A stretch of 33,659 nucleotides of DNA from Tyzzerella sp. (GTDB taxonomy: Bacteria; Bacillota; Clostridia; Lachnospirales; Lachnospiraceae), in the NCBI GenBank assembly GCA_017465565.1, contig JAFTWA010000057.1, positions 1 through 33,659 of the forward strand, read 5' to 3'. This document shows, piece by piece, positions 7,063 through 14,178 of the stretch (positions within the stretch are counted from its first letter, which is position 1; every line of letters starts with the position of its first letter). The translations under genes were made by a program, and so were the position numbers. The notes under the pieces were generated by a model. That model saw nothing but the letters and a program-made list of their open reading frames with translations. It did not search any database and had not been told where the DNA came from.

Positions 7063-7938
7063 TTATTTGGCGCAAATGTTGCAGCCAAGGGTACAGCCTG
7101 TTGGTGTTCCGGCGCACCCGCCCATGGCAGTTTCCCGAAGCTCAAATGGAAGACTTCTTCCAACGCGAAGCATCGCTTCTGCCATTTCATCAAACGGTAT
7201 TGGATGAGCGATGCCGCTTAAAGCGAGTTCTGCGGAAGTGATAGCGTTTGCAACGCCGATGGCGTTCCGGCTCTGGCATGGTGATTCCACAAGTCCTGCG
7301 ATTGGGTCACAGACAAGCCCGAGTAGGTTGGAAAGAGCGAATCCCGCCGCATTCAGACACATTTCTGGTGTTCCGCCCATCATTTCCACAATGGCACTTG
7401 CTGCCATAGCGCTTGCGGCTCCTACTTCTGCCTGACATCCTGCTTCCGCTCCCGCAACAGACGCATTTCGCATAAGAAGATATCCAATGGCACTTGCATT
7501 CAGCAATCCTTTGTACAGCGTCTCGTCTGACAAATTCTGCTCGTCGCAAAGTGCAAGGAGAACGCCTGGCAGTACACCAGCTGAACCTGCAGTCGGTGCA
7601 GCTACGATAAGTCCCATGGAAGCATTTACTTCTAAGACTGCCATGCTGTATGAAATTGCCTTTGAGAGAACAGAACCACATACATTCTTTCCTTCAGCTG
7701 CGTGGTCTGCCACCTTTTTCGCTTCCCCGCCGATAAGACCGCCAATCGATTTGCTTGGATTATCGAGGGGTTTATGTGCGGCATTTTTCATAATAGTTAA
7801 AGCAGTTTCTAGTTTTTTATTAATACATTCTGCGTCACGATGTGTGTTCGCTATTTCGCGTATTTTCATAATTTCAGAAATAGGAAGTGATTCCTCGTGA
7901 CATTTGTTTAATAAATCTTGTCCTGTATAAAAATCCAT
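7063..7938 (-). CDS. sdaAA: L-serine dehydratase, iron-sulfur-dependent, alpha subunit
   Basis: A 291-residue catalytic subunit of the two-component bacterial serine dehydratase, which converts L-serine to pyruvate and ammonia with a [4Fe-4S] cluster. Recognisable blocks are SIGGLIGGEAKK, APTAGSAGVLPG and AGAEAGCQAEVG. The C-terminal tail is rich in cysteine (C275, C282, C286, C289); some of these, with upstream cysteines, should hold the cluster. GGAGGAT sits six bases before the ATG, and the gene begins nine bases after sdaAB ends. The cluster makes the enzyme oxygen-sensitive, in keeping with an anaerobe. It is cytosolic. Confidence 0.96.
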   Translation of the reverse strand: MDFYTGQDLLNKCHEESLPISEIMKIREIANTHRDAECINKKLETALTIMKNAAHKPLDNPSKSIGGLIGGEAKKVADHAAEGKNVCGSVLSKAISYSMAVLEVNASMGLIVAAPTAGSAGVLPGVLLALCDEQNLSDETLYKGLLNASAIGYLLMRNASVAGAEAGCQAEVGAASAMAASAIVEMMGGTPEMCLNAAGFALSNLLGLVCDPIAGLVESPCQSRNAIGVANAITSAELALSGIAHPIPFDEMAEAMLRVGRSLPFELRETAMGGCAGTPTGCTLGCNICAK

Positions 7939-7947
7939 AGTATCCTC

Positions 7948-8616
7948 CTAAATCTGAATCAGCATTAAATCTGATACGTTTTTATTGCTTCGAATCTGTT
8001 CGAGAACGGTCTCTGGAATTGCTTCGTCTGATTCTACCACGGTGTAAGCTGTAGCGCCCTTGTCCTCGCGGAAGAGCCGCATGAATGCAATATTTACATT
8101 GTGCTCGCTGAGTGCCTGTGTGATGTGTGCAACCACACCAGGTTTATCGATCTGGCGAACGATTAGAGTACTGTATTCGCCAGTAAATTCTACGTCAATA
8201 CCATCGATACGGACGATTTTCATCTTTCCACCGCCGATGGATTCACCGCGGATGGACATTGTGCGGCCAGTCACTCCGACTAAATCAATGTCGGCAGTGT
8301 TAGGATGGTTGGTCACCGTTTGCTCATCGATAATATATTTGTATTCTACGCCCATTTCTTCTGCGTGTTCAAAGGCATCGCGGATTCTTTCGTCATAGGT
8401 TGGAAAACCGAGAATACCACCAAGGAGAGCGCGGTCCGTACCGTGTCCGCGGTAAGTTTTGGCAAAAGAACCATAAAGTGTGAAAGTGACTTTTTGGATG
8501 TCTTCTGAAAATAGCTTACGAGCCATGAGAGCAATGGAAACAGCTCCGGCTGTATGTGAACTGGATGGACCAATCATATTTGGACCAATCACATCAAAAA
8601 TGCTCAAAAAATTCAT
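7948..8616 (-). CDS. sdaAB: L-serine dehydratase, iron-sulfur-dependent, beta subunit
   Basis: A 222-residue partner of sdaAA. The N-terminal half carries GPSSSHTAGA (16-25) and the YGSFAKTYRGHGTDRAL block typical of the SDH beta domain. Residues about 148-222 form an ACT domain (LIVRQIDKPGVVAHITQAL), which in other systems binds amino acids for allosteric control. AGGAGGAG precedes the ATG. It is the first gene of the minus-strand sdaAB-sdaAA operon, behind the promoter at 8650-8678. Confidence 0.95.
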   Translation of the reverse strand: MNFLSIFDVIGPNMIGPSSSHTAGAVSIALMARKLFSEDIQKVTFTLYGSFAKTYRGHGTDRALLGGILGFPTYDERIRDAFEHAEEMGVEYKYIIDEQTVTNHPNTADIDLVGVTGRTMSIRGESIGGGKMKIVRIDGIDVEFTGEYSTLIVRQIDKPGVVAHITQALSEHNVNIAFMRLFREDKGATAYTVVESDEAIPETVLEQIRSNKNVSDLMLIQI

Positions 8617-8649
8617 AGAGTACTCCTCCTAAATGTTTTACATATCCAT

Positions 8650-8678
8650 AGTATACCAAGATTGTGGCGAGATGAAAA
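8650..8678 (-). promoter_or_regulatory. Promoter of sdaAB-sdaAA
   Basis: On the minus strand TTTTCA (8673-8678) and TATACT (8650-8655) are 17 bp apart, with an extended TG in front of the -10. It is divergent from the hydE promoter; the two -35 elements are about 25 bp apart. Confidence 0.65.
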
Positions 8679-8702
8679 GGTATGTCAAAAAATAAACTTT
8701 CG

Positions 8703-8731
8703 TTGTGGGGAAGAATGGACTGTGCTATACT
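8703..8731 (+). promoter_or_regulatory. Promoter of the hydrogenase maturation operon
   Basis: TTGTGG (8703-8708) and TATACT (8726-8731) have 17-bp spacing and an extended TG at 8723-8724. A start near 8738 places it inside the longest open frame (from 8682), which argues for the hydE start at 8784. Confidence 0.65.
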
Positions 8732-8783
8732 TTTTAGTACAAAAAGAAATATGTTGATATGCCGAGACAAGAAGGATTTATAT

Positions 8784-9833
8784 ATGGAAAAATTGATTCG
8801 GAAGCTTAGACAAACGCAAGAACTCTCAAAGTCAGAATGGATACAGTTGATTGAAAATCGAACACCAGAAATTGCAGAATACCTGTTTTCCCAGGCGAGG
8901 GAAGTTCGGGAGGAGCATTATGGAAAAGATGTGTATATCCGCGGACTTATAGAATTTACGAATTATTGTAAAAACGACTGCCGGTACTGTGGGATTCGAA
9001 AGAGTAACCAGAATGCTGCTAGATACCGCTTGGGCAGAGAGGATATTTTGGAGTGCTGCAAGCAGGGGTATGAACTTGGATTTAGAACATTTGTATTGCA
9101 GGGTGGCGAGGACGGATATTTTACAGACGAGCGTTTGTCAGAGGTTGTTGTGTCAATCAAGGAGATGTATCCGGATTGTGCAATTACCCTTTCTGTGGGT
9201 GAAAAAACGTTAGAAAGTTATCAGAGATTCTATGATGCAGGTGCAGAACGATATCTGCTCCGGCATGAAACCTACAATGCAGAGCATTATCAAAAGCTGC
9301 ACCCATCTATTCTATCAGCAGAGAATAGGCAACAGTGTTTATGGGATTTGAAGAAAATCGGATATCAAGTGGGAACGGGATTTATGGTGGGCTCGCCATA
9401 CCAGACTGCACAGCATCTGGCGGAGGATATGCTTTTTATAAAGAAGTTAAATCCGCAAATGGTCGGGATTGGACCATTTATTCCGCATAAGGACACCGTA
9501 TTTGCAAATGAGGCAGCAGGGACCTTAGAACTTACATTATATATGCTAGGTTTGTTAAGGCTGATGCTTCCGAAAGCATTGCTTCCAGCCACCACTGCAC
9601 TTGGAACGATTGACCTGCATGGGCGGGAAAAAGGAATTCTGGCAGGAGCCAACGTAGTGATGCCGAATTTGTCGCCAATTAGCGTGCGTGAGAAATACAT
9701 GCTGTACAATGACAAAATCAGCACAGGTGATGAGGCGGCAGAAAACTTAGAAAATCTAAAAATGCGAATGAAAAACATTGGCTATCAGGTAGTCGTGTCG
9801 AGAGGAGACTCTCTGAATAAAGGAGGAAAATAA
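8784..9833 (+). CDS. hydE: [FeFe] hydrogenase H-cluster radical SAM maturase HydE
   Basis: A 349-residue radical SAM protein with C62-x3-C66-x2-C69 (YCKNDCRYCGIR), the glycine-rich QGGEDG block and the long TIM-barrel body of the HydE/BioB group. HydE helps build the dithiomethylamine bridge and di-iron precursor of the hydrogenase H-cluster. The direct neighbour HydG identifies it as HydE rather than BioB or PylB. An in-frame ATG at 8682 exists, but it lies upstream of the promoter and adds 34 unconserved residues. ATG 8784 has AAGAAGGA eight bases before it. hydG begins one base after the stop. No hydrogenase structural gene is in the window. Confidence 0.92.
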   Translation: MEKLIRKLRQTQELSKSEWIQLIENRTPEIAEYLFSQAREVREEHYGKDVYIRGLIEFTNYCKNDCRYCGIRKSNQNAARYRLGREDILECCKQGYELGFRTFVLQGGEDGYFTDERLSEVVVSIKEMYPDCAITLSVGEKTLESYQRFYDAGAERYLLRHETYNAEHYQKLHPSILSAENRQQCLWDLKKIGYQVGTGFMVGSPYQTAQHLAEDMLFIKKLNPQMVGIGPFIPHKDTVFANEAAGTLELTLYMLGLLRLMLPKALLPATTALGTIDLHGREKGILAGANVVMPNLSPISVREKYMLYNDKISTGDEAAENLENLKMRMKNIGYQVVVSRGDSLNKGGK

Positions 9834-9834
9834 T

Positions 9835-11256
9835 ATGTATAATCCAGCATCAAGAGTAGCAGAAGAATTCATTGACCATCAGGAGATTTTAGACACCCTG
9901 AAATATGCAGAGGAAAACAAGCACAATGAAGCCTTGATTACGGAGCTCATTGAAAAGGCTAAGCTCCGCAAAGGTCTCTCGCACCGCGAAGCTTCGGTTT
10001 TGTTAGAGTGTGATATTGAAGAAAAAAATCAAGAAATTTATGCACTGGCAGAACAGATTAAGAAGGATTTCTACGGAAACCGTATTGTTATGTTTGCGCC
10101 GCTCTATCTTTCAAATTACTGTGTGAACGGATGTACATACTGTCCATATCATTTGAAAAACAAACATATTCCGCGTAAGAAGCTGACGCAGGAGGAAGTA
10201 AGAAGAGAAGTAATTGCACTTCAGGATATGGGTCACAAACGCCTCGCGCTAGAGGCAGGGGAAGACCCGGTAAATAATCCAATCGAATATATTTTGGAAT
10301 GTATCGATACGATTTACAGCATTAAGCACAAGAATGGAGAAATCCGCCGTGTCAATGTCAACATTGCGGCAACTACAGTGGAAAATTATCGTAAGCTGAA
10401 AGATGCAGGAATCGGTACCTACATTTTATTCCAGGAAACATACCACAAAGAAAGCTATCTTGAGCTCCATCCAACCGGACCAAAGCATGATTATGCTTAC
10501 CATACAGAGGCTATGGACCGTGCCATGGAAGGCGGTATTGACGACGTTGGTATCGGTGTTCTCTTTGGACTGGATAAATACCGCTATGAATTTGCAGGAC
10601 TTCTAATGCACGCAGAGCATCTGGAAGCTGTTTGGGGCGTTGGGCCACATACAATCAGTGTGCCTCGTCTTCGCAATGCAGACGATATTGATATCAATTC
10701 ATTTACAAATGGAATCAGCGACGACATTTTCGCAAAAATTGTTGCAATGATTCGCATTGCAGTGCCATACACAGGTATGATTATTTCTACAAGAGAAAGC
10801 CAGGAATGCCGCGAGAGAGTACTTCACCTTGGTGTGTCTCAGATTAGCGGTGGCTCTAAGACGAGTGTTGGCGGATATGCAGATGGAGAAGAAGAGGAAG
10901 TGAGTTCGGAGCAGTTTGAGGTAAGTGATACAAGAACGTTGGATGAAGTTGTAAAATGGCTCATGGAAATGGATTATGTGCCAAGCTTCTGCACCGCATG
11001 TTACCGTGAGGGACGCACTGGAGACCGTTTCATGTCGCTTTGTAAGAGTGGTCAGATTCAGAACTGCTGTCATCCAAATGCGCTAATGACACTGAAGGAA
11101 TATTTGGTGGACTATGCTTCAGAAGAAACAAAAGCAATTGGAGATAAACTGATAGAAAAAGAAATTACAACGATTCCAAAAGAAAAGGTTCGACAGATTG
11201 TGATTGAGAATCTGAAAGCAATTGAAGAAGACAACAGACGTGATTTTAGATTTTAA
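9835..11256 (+). CDS. hydG: [FeFe] hydrogenase H-cluster radical SAM maturase HydG
   Basis: A 473-residue radical SAM tyrosine lyase of normal family length. The radical SAM cluster motif is C96-x3-C100-x2-C103 (NYCVNGCTYCPYH). The C-terminal motif that holds the second, auxiliary cluster is C386-x2-C389-x22-C412, with exactly the family spacing. HydG cleaves tyrosine to p-cresol and dehydroglycine and supplies CO and cyanide on iron for the H-cluster. AAAGGAGGAAAA precedes the ATG. It is cytosolic and in the middle of the operon, followed after 24 bases by the deacetylase gene. Confidence 0.97.
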   Translation: MYNPASRVAEEFIDHQEILDTLKYAEENKHNEALITELIEKAKLRKGLSHREASVLLECDIEEKNQEIYALAEQIKKDFYGNRIVMFAPLYLSNYCVNGCTYCPYHLKNKHIPRKKLTQEEVRREVIALQDMGHKRLALEAGEDPVNNPIEYILECIDTIYSIKHKNGEIRRVNVNIAATTVENYRKLKDAGIGTYILFQETYHKESYLELHPTGPKHDYAYHTEAMDRAMEGGIDDVGIGVLFGLDKYRYEFAGLLMHAEHLEAVWGVGPHTISVPRLRNADDIDINSFTNGISDDIFAKIVAMIRIAVPYTGMIISTRESQECRERVLHLGVSQISGGSKTSVGGYADGEEEEVSSEQFEVSDTRTLDEVVKWLMEMDYVPSFCTACYREGRTGDRFMSLCKSGQIQNCCHPNALMTLKEYLVDYASEETKAIGDKLIEKEITTIPKEKVRQIVIENLKAIEEDNRRDFRF

Positions 11257-11280
11257 TTTATGCCATGAGGAGGAAAAATT

Positions 11281-12147
11281 ATGAGATATCGTTTTTTACG
11301 TTTTCCAGGAGGAAAAGCAAAAGCAGTGACATTTAGTTATGATGATGGAGACCGGGGTGACCTTCGTCTTGCAAAGACTATTAATGAACATGGGATAAAA
11401 TGTACATTTAATATCAACAGTGGTTTTATTGGAACCAAGCCGGATGGACATAAACTGACTAAGGATGATATACAGAAATATATACTTGACGCTGGACATG
11501 AGGTTGCAGTTCACGGCGAAGTACATCGTGCACCAGGGAAAGTGCGTGCAATTGAGTGTATTACAGATGCGCTGAATTGCCGCCTTCAATTGGAAGAAAT
11601 GTTTGGAAGAATTATTCGTGGCATGGCGTATCCTGATTCTGGTATCACAAAAATGATGCCAGGGGCAAGCTATGAAAATATTAGACAGTATCTGAAGGAT
11701 TTAGAAATCGTATATGCCCGTACCCTTGGCAAAGATAACGATTCTTTTATGCTGCCGGACGATTGGTATGCGTGGATGCCGACGGCGCATCATGTGAATC
11801 CGAAAGCAATAGACTATGCAAAGAAATTTGTTGAAATGGATGTGGAAAAACTTTATATAGCTGAGACCCAGCCTAGACTTTATTATTTATGGGGACACAC
11901 CTTTGAATTTGACCGCAACAACAACTGGGAACTTTTGGATGAATTATGTGGCATTCTAGGTGGTCATGATGATATCTGGTATGCAACCAATATAGAAATA
12001 TATGATTATGTAACAGCGTATAATTCTCTTGTTTACAGTGCTGACAGCACCAGAGTGTATAACCCGACGCTTATCGATGTCTGGTTTGTCGTTGACGGAA
12101 AGCTTTATGAAGTGAAATCGGGAGAAGAGATTAGAGTAGCGAAATAG
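11281..12147 (+). CDS. Polysaccharide deacetylase-like (NodB-fold) protein
   Basis: A 288-residue protein with the NodB homology pattern: SYDDGDRGD (about 19-27) supplies the catalytic and metal-binding aspartates, and VHGEVH supplies the H-x3-H metal ligands. No signal peptide or membrane anchor is seen, so it looks cytosolic, whereas many peptidoglycan or chitin deacetylases are exported. GAGGAGG precedes the ATG. It sits between hydG and hydF with gaps of 24 and 17 bases, so it is co-transcribed with the hydrogenase maturases. No role for such a protein in H-cluster assembly is known to me. It may be an unrelated passenger. The substrate is unknown. Confidence 0.82.
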   Translation: MRYRFLRFPGGKAKAVTFSYDDGDRGDLRLAKTINEHGIKCTFNINSGFIGTKPDGHKLTKDDIQKYILDAGHEVAVHGEVHRAPGKVRAIECITDALNCRLQLEEMFGRIIRGMAYPDSGITKMMPGASYENIRQYLKDLEIVYARTLGKDNDSFMLPDDWYAWMPTAHHVNPKAIDYAKKFVEMDVEKLYIAETQPRLYYLWGHTFEFDRNNNWELLDELCGILGGHDDIWYATNIEIYDYVTAYNSLVYSADSTRVYNPTLIDVWFVVDGKLYEVKSGEEIRVAK

Positions 12148-12164
12148 GAAGGAATGAAAAGTGC

Positions 12165-13361
12165 ATGAATCATACGCCATCATCAGAACGTTTACATATT
12201 GGAATATTTGGAAAGCGCAATGCAGGAAAGTCAAGTGTTATCAATGCAATTACTGGGCAGAATCTTGCAATTGTTTCTGATGTTAAGGGGACGACAACAG
12301 ACCCTGTTTTAAAGAGTATGGAGCTCTTGCCGCTTGGACCAGTCGTGCTGATTGATACACCTGGCTTGGATGACGAAGGAGAACTTGGTGAGCTTCGAGT
12401 GAAGAAAGCATACCAAATGCTGAATAAAACGGATATTGCACTTGTGGTGATAGACGGGGCAGTAGGTGCTGATGTGGAAGACTTGAAAATCATCGAGAAG
12501 ATAGAGAAGAAAAAGATTCCATATATTATGGTGTACAATAAACTGGACCTTGTAGAAGATAAAAAGTTCGGTAATGGTACGGATTGTATCTGGGTTAGCG
12601 CGGCTCATGGGGAAAATATTCATGAGCTGAAAGAGATGATTGCAAAGTGTGTGAAGAAGGAAGATGGTACGAAAAAGATTGTGGGAGATTTACTTGAGCC
12701 GCTCGATTTTGTAGTGCTTGTAGTTCCAATTGACAGTTCGGCGCCAAAAGGAAGACTGATTCTGCCACAGCAGCAGACGATTCGGGATATTTTAGAAGCA
12801 GGTGCGGTTCCAATTGTAGTAAAAGACACTGAGTTGGAAGAAATGTTAGGTAAGCTGCAGGTGAAACCAAGTCTTGTCATTACAGACAGCCAGGTATTTG
12901 GCAAGGTGTCAAAAGTCGTACCAAAGGATGTGCCTCTTACGTCGTTTTCTATTCTTATGGCACGATACAAAGGTAATCTGAAAACCGTCGTATGCGGCGC
13001 TTCTGCATTGGATAAACTGCAAGATGGGGATATCGTTCTGATTTCAGAGGGCTGTACACATCATCGTCAGTGTGAGGATATTGGAACAGTGAAGATGCCA
13101 CGCTGGATAAAGGAGCATACTAAGAAAGAAATTCAGTTTGAATTTACAAGCGGAACGGAATTTCCAGATGATTTGTCAAAATACAAGCTGATCATTCATT
13201 GTGGTGGCTGTATGCTAAACGAACGTGAGATGAAGTATCGTTTAAAATGTGCAGAGGACCAGCGGGTGCCGATGACAAATTATGGGACGGCGATTGCGCA
13301 TATGAAAGGAATTTTGCAAAGAAGCATTGCATTATTTGAAGTAGAATTAGTTGGAGAGTAA
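12165..13361 (+). CDS. hydF: [FeFe] hydrogenase maturation GTPase HydF
   Basis: A 398-residue protein. The N-terminal GTPase domain has P-loop GKRNAGKS (16-23), switch GTTTDP (42-47), DTPG (64-67) and NKLD. A middle dimerisation region follows. The C-terminal cluster-binding domain shows C297-x-H299 and H345-C346-x2-C349 (HCGGC), matching the Cys/His ligand set of HydF. HydF is the scaffold on which the HydE/HydG products are assembled and from which the di-iron unit is passed to apo-hydrogenase. AGGAAGGA lies upstream at a slightly long spacing. The next gene starts two bases after the stop. Confidence 0.96.
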   Translation: MNHTPSSERLHIGIFGKRNAGKSSVINAITGQNLAIVSDVKGTTTDPVLKSMELLPLGPVVLIDTPGLDDEGELGELRVKKAYQMLNKTDIALVVIDGAVGADVEDLKIIEKIEKKKIPYIMVYNKLDLVEDKKFGNGTDCIWVSAAHGENIHELKEMIAKCVKKEDGTKKIVGDLLEPLDFVVLVVPIDSSAPKGRLILPQQQTIRDILEAGAVPIVVKDTELEEMLGKLQVKPSLVITDSQVFGKVSKVVPKDVPLTSFSILMARYKGNLKTVVCGASALDKLQDGDIVLISEGCTHHRQCEDIGTVKMPRWIKEHTKKEIQFEFTSGTEFPDDLSKYKLIIHCGGCMLNEREMKYRLKCAEDQRVPMTNYGTAIAHMKGILQRSIALFEVELVGE

Positions 13362-13363
13362 AG

Positions 13364-14056
13364 ATGAAAATACATGGATTACAAAAAACAACTCTTTTGG
13401 ATTATCCTGAGAAGGTAGCCTGTACAGTGTTTACGGCTGGCTGTAATTTCCGGTGCCCATTTTGCCATAATGCTTCCTTGGTGGTGGACATAAAAAAAGA
13501 AGCAGAGATAACAGAAGAGGAGTTCTTTTCTTTTTTGAAAAAAAGACAGGGTATCTTAGATGGTGTCTGTATTACAGGTGGAGAGCCATTATTACAAGCG
13601 GATATCGAGGATTTTATTGGAAAAATAAAAGAATTTGGATATGCAGTGAAGTTGGATACCAACGGAAGCTTTCCAAAGAAGTTGAAAGCACTTGTGGATA
13701 AAGGTCTTGTGGATTATGTGGCGATGGACATTAAAAACTGTCTGGATACATACGCGGCTACGGCGGGAGTTGAGGCATTAGATATCGAAGCGATTAAAGA
13801 AAGTGTAGCTTACCTGAAGGAAGGACATGTGCCGTATGAGTTTCGAACTACAGTTGTGAAGAATTATCATACAAAGGAAGGTTTCGAAAAAGTCGGTCAG
13901 TGGATTCAGGGCACAGAGAAATATTTCTTACAGAATTTTGTGGATTCCGGGGACTTGATTGGAAAGAATACGATGGGATGCAGCGAAGAAGAGATGAAGG
14001 AGTTCCTGGAGGTGGTGCAGAAATATGTGCCGGGAACTAAACTGAGAGGTATGTAA
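13364..14056 (+). CDS. nrdG: Anaerobic ribonucleotide reductase activating protein (radical SAM)
   Basis: A 230-residue radical SAM activase with C27-x3-C31-x2-C34 (GCNFRCPFCHN) and GGEPLL at about 72-77. The start MKIHGLQKTTLLDYPEKVA is typical of the longer NrdG2-type activases. It should make the glycyl radical on NrdD using SAM. Unusually it is the last gene of the hydrogenase maturation operon (two bases after hydF, TTGGAGAG upstream) and lies before nrdD, separated from it by a terminator and an NrdR-controlled promoter. An activase for another glycyl radical enzyme cannot be excluded, but the nrdD neighbour makes NrdG the best reading. Confidence 0.88.
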   Translation: MKIHGLQKTTLLDYPEKVACTVFTAGCNFRCPFCHNASLVVDIKKEAEITEEEFFSFLKKRQGILDGVCITGGEPLLQADIEDFIGKIKEFGYAVKLDTNGSFPKKLKALVDKGLVDYVAMDIKNCLDTYAATAGVEALDIEAIKESVAYLKEGHVPYEFRTTVVKNYHTKEGFEKVGQWIQGTEKYFLQNFVDSGDLIGKNTMGCSEEEMKEFLEVVQKYVPGTKLRGM

Positions 14057-14060
14057 TAGG

Positions 14061-14110
14061 AGATATTGTGTTTTTATGTATTTTTAAAACACAATATCTT
14101 GTTTCTTTTT
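14061..14110 (+). terminator. Terminator of the hydEG-hydF-nrdG operon
   Basis: A 14-bp perfect stem (14061-14074 with 14086-14099) with an 11-base loop is followed by TGTTTCTTTTT. Its 3' arm overlaps the upstream NrdR box. Confidence 0.8.
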
Positions 14111-14136
14111 GTATTGACGCACACTATCTATAGTGT
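14089..14136 (+). promoter_or_regulatory. Two NrdR boxes controlling nrdD
   Basis: The downstream box ACACTATCTATAGTGT (14121-14136) is a near-perfect match to the palindromic NrdR consensus, and it lies exactly between the -35 and -10 elements. The upstream box ACACAATATCTTGTTT (14089-14104) matches 14 of 16 consensus positions by my count. The two start 32 bp apart, about three helical turns, the usual arrangement for NrdR, the ATP-cone repressor of ribonucleotide reductase genes. nrdR itself is not in the window. Confidence 0.85.
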
Positions 14137-14142
14137 TACAAT
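14114..14142 (+). promoter_or_regulatory. nrdD promoter
   Basis: TTGACG (14114-14119) and TACAAT (14137-14142) have 17-bp spacing. The spacer is filled by an NrdR box, so NrdR binding should block RNA polymerase directly. Confidence 0.85.
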
Positions 14143-14178
14143 GTACAGACGAGGGACGTATGTACGGAGGAGAAAGAG

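Noticed and set aside
7487-7900. 137-codon plus-strand frame opposite sdaAA
   Set aside because: It is a shadow of sdaAA, which has full family conservation on the minus strand.
8641-8700. TTGACA on the minus strand as the -35 of the sdaAB promoter
   Set aside because: It lies 27 bp from the TATACT element, too far; the TTTTCA at 17 bp fits better.
8682-8783. N-terminal extension of hydE from an upstream in-frame ATG
   Set aside because: The hyd promoter lies inside it, the added residues look unlike HydE, and ATG 8784 has its own ribosome site.
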